From: Rhabditophanes sp. KR3021
Taxonomy: Eukaryota > Nematoda > Chromadorea > Rhabditida > Alloionematidae
Assembly: GCA_963281155.1 (NCBI GenBank)
Contig: CAUJLY010000003.1
Location: 1,240,001 to 1,304,000 of the forward strand
Direction: 5' to 3'
DNA: 64,000 nt
Below the pieces are notes generated by a model. That model had not been told where the DNA came from. It did not search any database and saw nothing but the letters and a program-made list of their open reading frames with translations. Each line of letters begins with the position of its first letter. Position 1 is the stretch's first letter. The position numbers and the translations under genes are program-made. Below, one piece after another: positions 56,889-64,000 of this stretch.

Positions 56889-58737
56889 TTAAGCTGACTC
56901 AGAAAAAATAGACATTTTTCTTTTTCCAGCTGAATCAAAACTAAATACAGGAATACTAGTGGGACTTAATCCTTGTGGGATTTCCCTATCCGAAGAGTCT
57001 GATACCCTACCAGGTTTAGTAATCGAGTGAGTTTGTCTGGTGGTACAGCAGCAGTAAACAATCATAAATATAAGTAAAATCAAAGTAATAAAAGATAAGG
57101 TAAATCCAATCAACATATACAAAAGTAAGTGATAATCCATGGAATAATCTGCTTGGCTAACTTGACCTTGAGAAGCGGTTACTGTTTCTAGATTTGAATC
57201 GTCTAATTTAAAGGTAACATTACTGAATATGATTAACTTTTGATCATTGTCGCCTAAACTTTTTCTTAATCTTTTGTTTCCTTCCGTTTTTGAACATATT
57301 TGGGGGAAATCGTATTTTGAGGAAGTATCAACTGCACAAGCGAAATAAACATTTGCGTGATCGGGAAATTTAAATGTTTGTATTTTGAAGTAATAAATAA
57401 CATCTCCATTCTTTGTTTGAAGTCTTTTCATCTTCGAAACAACTTGTGAATGAATAGCACATCCATTGGCATCAATCAACATAACCCTGTCGTGAGTATT
57501 TCCACCAGAAGCATAGCATGAATGAACGAACATATTATATGCTGAATCGTCTGTTATCTCAGTCTTTCCTTTTACAACTAAAGTCAAATTGTCTCCAATT
57601 TTCAGTGGTTTGCTCACGGAATTTCCAAATGGACCATTTCCTTCTTGAATTTCGAGCAATATAGTGCCGTACTTTCTATCAGCTAAAAATGGAACACTTT
57701 GGTTTGCTATCAAATTGGTTGTTTCTAATTCAGGTAAAATATCCTCTACAGTTGTAGAAGCACCTACTGTAGAAGATTTACTTGAGTCGCTTTGAGGTTC
57801 AATATTCGTTTTAGTTGTTTGTTTGGGAATTTTTTCATTTTTAATTGTTGAAAGAGCCTCATCGGATATTGCTGAACTGGAATAACCATCAAGTTCGGGT
57901 AAAATGTCTTTTGTTGTGATTGTTGGTTGTGTAGTTGTTGTGGTTCTGATTGTTGCCTGAGCTGTTGTAGTTCTGATTGTCGTTTTTAACGCAGGAAAGA
58001 TCTGTGTATTTGTGATTTGATTATTTGTGATTTGATTACTTGCGGGAATAATTTTTTCGACTTTATTTACTTGATTATCTCTTTGGTCAATTGATGGCTG
58101 AATCATTCCATGATTAACCAAAACAGGTGTAATATGGTCATTAATGATAGGTCTAATTGGCTCTACAATAGGTTCAGCCGTAGCTGGCAAAGGCCTATGA
58201 GGCAAAGGGAACTGTAAATTCCTATAATTCAAAACAGCAGTATCTAATTTGTGTTGTCCACCAATTAAGGGGTCAATTGATCCGGGTGAATGGATGGGGT
58301 CAATAGCTAATTCGCAAACAAATGAATATTGATGATCGAGATTCGTTTGAGTCAATGTATCCATCTGAACATATACTCTATTTTCCATTGAGTCAATTAT
58401 ATTTCTTGTATTATGAGTAGTTATGGTTCCGCATCTTGATAATGGGATAGTAAAAAATAGAGCAGTCTCGTTGCCGCCATTATAATAAATACACTCGTGT
58501 GATGAAATATGATTTAGGGAATATACTTTGCCTTGGAAGGGTTTCTCGAATACTATGTTGGCAGTTATTCCCTTTAAGCTGCACATTGCACTGACTTCTA
58601 ATTAAAGGATGACATTAAGAAATGAAATAACCAAACTTACTTTTAACCATATTTGGTTGAACAGAATTGTAATAATATTGTTCAAAAGACAAATTTACTA
58701 ATACCATCCAAAATATTAACTCAAACCACATTTTCAT
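56889..58737 (-). CDS. ZP-domain membrane protein with long spacer between ZP-N and ZP-C
   Basis: Exons 58737-58641 and 58597-56889 (43-bp intron, phase 1), 601 residues. The signal peptide (MKMWFELIFWMVLVNLSFE) is followed by a ZP-N half with four Cys (CSLKGITANIVFEKPF, HECIYY, LSRCGTITTH, YSFVCEL). Then come about 200 residues rich in Thr, Ser, Pro and Ile, including TTIRTTTAQATIRTTTTT and two KDILPEL/EDILPEL copies. The ZP-C half follows (HSCYASGGNTHDRVMLIDAN, GCAIHS, ANVYFACAVD, FPQIC). A basic site (NKRLRK) suits furin-like cleavage, followed by one transmembrane helix and a short CCC-containing tail. ZP proteins polymerise into apical matrices, in nematodes cuticle and sensory-organ linings. 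In most relatives the two halves are joined by a short linker, so the spacer is unusual. Confidence 0.88.
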
Positions 58738-59881
58738 TTAGGTTAGCAAGTAATAATAAGTAAGTATCTAAATGTTTTCTCCTTTAGTAACTATCTCTTT
58801 TTCACCACCTGAAAGGAAAGCTTAAACAACCTTTTAACCAAAAACGAATAATACAAATCAACAGCGATTAAAGTCAAGGTATATAAAAGTTAAGCTTGCC
58901 AATCACAATATAAATAACTTATTTTCCTCAAATTCTTATGAACTTTCACTCTCTTGATGATAAACAAGTCATGGGGAGGTAAAGCTTTTAATTATTGTGT
59001 GATCAAAAGAGGTATAAATTCCTTTAAAAAGGAAATAGAAGCGAATCTTTAAAAAAGGTTTGTTTAAATGGAGGTACATAAAGTTGTGTCACTGAGTACA
59101 GCTGTGTAGCGACCTTGCCATCAAAATTATTATTATCTTTTTATTCATTCGTTTAACTGTTTTGTGTCGTATTTTTGCGAGTCTCAATGTCAGAGAGCAG
59201 TCTTCAGTGCATTATCATGATAATAATGATGAGGTCTTGCATTGTATTGTTATTTGTGTATAGATTGCTGTACATTCTTTTTTGGTTGGCATTAATTGTA
59301 AGGCCAATTTAAATTGATAGAGGTTATATTTAGGATGGAGGTGGTGGTCTTTTTAGGTATTTAAATTGTAACGGAAGTAGTCGCGACTTGTTTAGGGATT
59401 ACATTTTATTGGTCGTTGCTTTAAATCGGGGTGATTAGATAGAATTTTGATTGCAACAATTTCTTTTTATGGTTGTTTTGTTGAAAGAAGTTTCTGTTTT
59501 GTCAGGGCTTTTAATGGATTACAAATAAAATAAATTAATGCATGTGGAATAAAATAAGCAATGGAATGTACAATAAAAACTTTATAAGATATGCTTTAAT
59601 TAAATTACAGAATAAATCGCAGGAAGTAATCTGAGCAATTCGACAAAATACATAAATACTAAGCAATTACACAAACACATTCCAAAATGATTAGAAAAGC
59701 ATATGCCACTGATCTTGTAGAATAATTCAGAATCTGTTAGCACTTTAACATGAATGCACTCATTATTTGTGTGAAGTGTAAGTTGGCAAAACTATATTTA
59801 AACGAATGGCATGTATTAAATAATTTTATTGTTACTCGATAATACAAAGAAAGTATCATATTTTATTAAATAAATTTTATA
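58738..59881. other. Intergenic, nothing recognised
   Basis: Upstream region of the ZP gene and 3' flank of TRAP1. No gene supported. Confidence 0.45.
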
Positions 59882-61938
59882 TTAAGGAGTTAAAATAGCA
59901 GATTTTTCAGCATCCATTAATTGACCCATAACTTTGTTAATGCGAGAAATCATTTGACTAGAGTCACGCATTAAACCAGCAGTTACCAATGCATTATCAA
60001 AAACTTGTTCAATAACCAATTTTGCCAACTTCTCGTCTTTTTTCTTCAATTTCATTGCACCACGAACAACTTGATGATTCATATTTAAGATCAAAGTAGG
60101 TTTGAGGTATTGCAAATGTTCCATGTCCTTAACTCTGCCCATTCGCAACATGTTTCTGGCGTCTCCTAGATCAGCTGTATCAATTGTGATCATGGCTGGA
60201 TGTTCAGATACTCTATAAGATGGCGTAATCGCAGTTGCTCTTAATGGTCCCAAACAAGTCTTGACCCACTTAACGAATTCATCCTTTTCAAGGTCTTTGA
60301 CCTCAGATTTGGATTCTTTCAACATTTCAGCTGCTCCTTCATTTTTAACCCACTTTTCAACAGCAATTAGTTGTTTTTTGTTGAATTGAGGCAAGTTAAG
60401 CATTACTATTTCGTCGGCGGGATCGTAGATAAAAATAACTTCATATCCCTTATTTTTGAACATCTCGTAGTAAGGTGAATTGAGAGCTAAATGACGACTA
60501 GGTGTAAAAAGGTAATAAATAGCCTTCTGTTTTTCGCCCATTCTTTCAAGGTATTCTTGTAAAGTTGTGGTTTCACCTTCCTTGAGTCTTGAACTTTCAA
60601 ATAACATCAACTTGGAAATAGACTCCTTAATCGCTTGGTCTTGTTCGAGACATAGACCTTCCTTGAAATAAAGTGAATATCCATTGTAAAACTCAGCATA
60701 CTTAATTCTATCCTTCTTTTGATGTTTTAAAAAGAAAGACATTATCTTTTCAGTCAAGATTTTTCTCAATTTGAAGATAATTTGATCCACTTGGACCATT
60801 TCTCTGGACAAATTTAATGGCACATCTTCAGAATCAACTACACCAACCAAGAATCTCAAATAATTCGGTAATAATTCACTGGCATCCGATTTGATCAACA
60901 CTTTTCGAGCGTACAATGAAACGGCGCAATCAGCCGATGAAGCAGCATATTCAAGTTGCGAAACTTTATGCGAGGGAACATACAGCAAAGCTCTAATTGA
61001 GATAGGAACTTCACTCTTGTAATGAATTGAATATTGAGGACGCTCGGGAATTAGATGCTTATGATGAGTCTTGACCAATTGTCTGTAAAAACTTTCATTC
61101 ATCTCCGGAGTAACTTCTTTTGGATGTAAAGTCCAGATCGCAGCATCCATTTCATTGACTCTTTCACCATCTAGTATAATTGGAACTGTCACGAAATATG
61201 AGTATTTAGAGATAACTTCTGCGACACGTGCCTTCTTCGAAAAAGCAGAACAATCTCCATCTTTCAAATGTAGTTCAATAGTAGTTCCAACCGGCAAATT
61301 ATCAACCTGTTCAACTTGAAAAGCTGTGGCTCCGTCCCAACACCACGAATATCCATTTTCATGGCCAACTTTTCTCGAAGTTACCTTTACTTTATTCGAA
61401 ACCATGAAAGCGGAGTAAAAGCCCACTCCGAATTGGCCTATGATTTGTTCAGCTGAGACTTTTTCCTTGTTGACATCTCTAAAATCCTTTGAACCACTCT
61501 TAGCAATTGTTCCTAAGCAGGAAATCAAGTCTTCCCTAGTCATCCCAATGCCGGTATCGGTTATCTTTAGGATATTATTGATTTGATCTGTTTCGACCTT
61601 GATTTCGAAGACAGGTAATTCTTCATTCCCTAAGACAGTACCTTCCTTGGCTTGTTGCATCATCTGATTGCATCTACGTTTTTCGATGGCATCGCTTGAG
61701 TTTGAGATTAATTCGCGGATGAATACCTGAATAAGGAGATGATTAAGCTTATGAAAAAGTTAAGTACCTCTTGATCAGAATACAAACTTTTGGCAACGAT
61801 ATCTAGCAAGTTTTTTGTTTCAGCTTGGAACTCAAAAGTCTCAATATTAGTCGATAATGGTCTAAGTCCTTTAAATTCATTAAAAAACACTTTCCCATAA
61901 CCACCAACTAAAGGTCTCATCTTTCCAACTCGGCCCAT
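59882..61938 (-). CDS. Mitochondrial HSP90 chaperone TRAP1
   Basis: Exons 61938-61768 and 61726-59882 (minus, 41-bp intron, phase 0) give 671 residues (human TRAP1, 704). The N-terminus is basic and low in acid (MGRVGKMRPLVGGYGKVFF), fitting a mitochondrial presequence. The GHKL ATPase motifs are FIRELISNSSDAIEKRR, DTGIGMTREDL and GQFGVGFYSAFMV. The middle domain contains the catalytic-loop region PLNLSREMVQ, and a C-terminal dimerisation domain follows. The usual charged linker and MEEVD of cytosolic HSP90 are absent. The frame stays open upstream to an acceptor at 61981, so a short 5' exon is possible, but the Met at 61938 suffices. It lies downstream of the Cramped-like gene with operon spacing. 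Confidence 0.93.
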
Positions 61939-61980
61939 CTTGCCTAAAGCCAACCAAACTCCTTCCAAACATTCTCCGAT

Positions 61981-62086
61981 CTAAAACAAAAAATCAATTT
62001 ACTTGATTTACTTAAAAGCACGTCCACGCACCAACAAACAACTCAATAAACGACAACAAATAATACGAAATAACAACAATTTTATT
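61981..62086 (-). promoter_or_regulatory. Operon-like intercistronic region (Cramped-like to TRAP1)
   Basis: On the minus strand an AATAAA (62086-62081) after the Cramped-like stop is followed about 100 bp later by the acceptor TTTTTTGTTTTAG ending at 61981. This is the normal distance from poly(A) signal to SL2 site in nematode operons. Confidence 0.5.
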
Positions 62087-62129
62087 AAAGAAAAATATTA
62101 CATTATTAAAGACCATTAAGTTAATAAAG

Positions 62130-63975
62130 TCATGAATGGGGCCTTCTTTTATCAGGAGTATCTACAGTCATATTAATTAATTCCTCAAAGCCGTTCATTC
62201 GGTTAAAAAAGTCTATAGAATTGTCGTTTTTAAGCTGCTCTAATGTTGATTTGAAATCGAGAGGTAACGTTTGTTGGGAAACATTCCGGTCGGGAGTTAG
62301 GAGGTGGTTTGTTGACAGGAATTGGCTGCTGGTTGCTTCGAAGTTGGAGTTGGAAAAGTTGGTGAAGGATTTTGCGGGGGATGTCGTTGAGTACGGGATA
62401 TTTGAGGTAGGTTCAGGTTGTTTTTGGGAGTTCGAGTTAGATGGGAATTGAAAGGTCGTTTCGGATGTCTGAAAATAGAGATTAAATTATGGATGTAGTT
62501 GTTTGTTTTTAAGATACTTTTACAATTCCGGAATTCTTTCCATATGGCATAGATTTGAAAGGAACGTATGATTGGGGTTGGACAATCTTGGAAGTTGAAG
62601 GTTGGTCGCTATTTTTGTAATCTCTTTCAGTATTCCTGCGCTTCTTTTCAAACTTATCAGATCTTTGCGAGCTTTCGTCGCTTTCACTACCACTTTCTTC
62701 GTCCTCGACTGCTGTCGCATGTTCTTTCATTCCACCACAAATCATACCACCATACTTTCTCTTCATAAAAGTAGCAAATGTATGCCAAAGATCATTAACT
62801 GTATCAGGTAAATTCAAAGCATAATAAAACTCAATATGTTCTTGCCGTCCACAAAGAAAGTAAAGTTCGGACACCTTTGCATTCGCATCACAATCAACAT
62901 TCGATATACCCTCTTCTAAACTTTTCTTGTCGTAAAAGAAAATATCCTTAGTTCCAATGGTTGATTCATTAGCTGGTTCAATATCTCTAATGGGATTTCC
63001 GTTCAAGCCAACACTCACATCGTTATTAGCTCTAAAAGGCTTGATTCCCTTTCTAGACAAAATTTTATTCAACGAAATTTTCTTAAGGGACCCATCTGAG
63101 AAGAAGGAAATCGAATAATCCTTCAAAACCATCTTCTCCGTCGGAGCAATCCTGAACTCAATATTCTTATGATTAATCTTCCACTTAGGCGACAACAAAT
63201 CAAAAATCCTCTGTATCTTCTCTTCCATATGAAACTTAATAACAACCCTCGGATTCTGTCCACAACTTTGCTTTACATAATTATAATCCACCGACCTTCT
63301 AGGAAACAAATGAATAAAAAGATGTTCATGGACATTGCCAGGGCATTCATGTTCAGGCAGTAATTTAAGCAAGGCAGGACAGACAGGTGTCTTGATACAC
63401 GTAGTACAAGTCTTTTTCCTAACATGAACGTACCCAGTACCAATTAACTTCCTAAATTTCTCTGCATTATTCTTTGACAAATCTCCAACCTTCTTTTTCC
63501 ATTCAATTCCATTGATAATAATAAAAAGCTCACGAACTTCTCTCGGAATATGTTGGATTTCTTGGTCGGTGATGCGAGCGTGACTTTTGTAGATTCGGTA
63601 GAGATTATGCCATTGCGAACGGACTTGAACCACATCCTTTGCTACTTTCTTTTTGTGCATATATTTGGTTATTAGATCGAAGTCTTTGCCATTTGCTTTG
63701 ATGGCATCATAGAATGTGTTGTGGTCTGCTGGGGACCAGGTATTCTTTTTGATCTTTTCGACGCCATCTACTGATTCTAGTGGGAGTGGACAGGAAATAC
63801 TCAAGCCATTAGATCCCTCCTCGAAGCCTAAATCCATTGGAAGGTCTTTTTCAGCGTAGTTGGGTCTTCTGTCTTCAATGGTAGTATGGCTCGAATTGGA
63901 CGCTTGGTCAGACGCAGCCAACATTGCCGCCTTTTCATTTTGTTTTATTTCTTTTTGCTTAACTTTATTCATCAT
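62130..63975 (-). CDS. Cramped-like (CRAMP1) SANT-domain chromatin protein
   Basis: Exons 63975-62518 and 62468-62130 (minus, 49-bp intron, phase 0) give about 598 residues from the first Met seen. The Myb/SANT domain (about residues 78-145) reads KKNTWSPADHNTFYDAIKAN, GKDFDLITKYMHKKKV and VVQVRSQWHNLYRIYKSHAR, the pattern of Drosophila Cramped and human CRAMP1. A Cys-containing segment follows (KKTCTTCIKTPVCPALLKLL), then a Ser/Glu-rich linker and a tail rich in Ser, Asn and Pro. Cramped proteins act in the nucleus on histone (H1) gene expression and Polycomb-type silencing. The frame is open to the window edge (to 64000), so the N-terminus may extend further. The last exon was recognised by its acceptor and by an open frame ending at 62130. 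Confidence 0.88.
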
Positions 63976-64000
63976 AATGTTGTTGCCTTTGACTGGTGAA

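Overview
The window looks like nuclear DNA of a nematode. It is AT-rich, and its genes are split by very short introns (mostly about 29-50 bp) with GTAAGT-type donors and TTTTAG/TTTCAG acceptors. It encodes nematode-type Srt chemoreceptors. Two closely spaced same-strand gene pairs have about 100 bp between a poly(A) signal and an acceptor-like site just before the next gene, which is the layout of SL2 operons. I cannot name the species. Exon models below were built by hand from reading frames, splice signals and remembered family alignments; they have not been checked against transcripts or databases.

Layout. 0-4.5 kb: a tRNA-Asp gene, a frameshifted Cys-rich gene, a decayed GT14 glycosyltransferase and a small three-exon gene of unknown function. 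4.5-8.2 kb: a divergent BTB-BACK protein with a basic tail and a GATA-type zinc-finger factor. 8.7-11.7 kb (minus): a broken unknown gene and two tandem Srt receptors. 12-15 kb: a solo LTR, a kelch gene fragment and a RAF-family kinase with no visible Ras-binding region. 15.6-18 kb: RPB3 and PRPF4, a probable operon. 18-22 kb (minus): plasmanylethanolamine desaturase (PEDS1/Kua) and a secreted Cys-rich protein. 22.5-33.4 kb: three tandem SLC22-like transporters with duplicated upstream DNA and a small secreted beta/gamma-crystallin-like protein between the first two. 34-37.8 kb: an NAD-dependent isocitrate dehydrogenase subunit whose two long introns hold decayed genes on the opposite strand. 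37.9-42.7 kb: cytosolic alanyl-tRNA synthetase and a divergently transcribed Golgi PAP phosphatase (BPNT2). 43.3-49.6 kb: a BTB-BACK-kelch gene, a centromeric or variant histone H3, a hAT transposon relic and a minisatellite. 52-55.7 kb: a CYP2-type P450 and an unknown acidic protein. 56-64 kb: a tRNA-Ser relic, a ZP-domain membrane protein with a long spacer, mitochondrial HSP90 (TRAP1) and a Cramped-like chromatin protein, the last two in a probable operon.

Most intact genes are conserved housekeeping functions (transcription, splicing, translation, TCA cycle, sulfation and plasmalogen metabolism, mitochondrial chaperone). Between them lie fast-evolving nematode families (Srt, SLC22 array, kelch, GATA, secreted Cys-rich proteins) and many decaying copies. 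I found no gene cluster that reads as an undescribed multi-gene system. The best candidates for novelty are the RAF without its regulatory N-terminus, the single-exon histone H3 variant with an H3-like tail start, the crystallin-fold secreted protein, the nuclease-like relic nested in an IDH intron and the ZP protein with a split ZP module.
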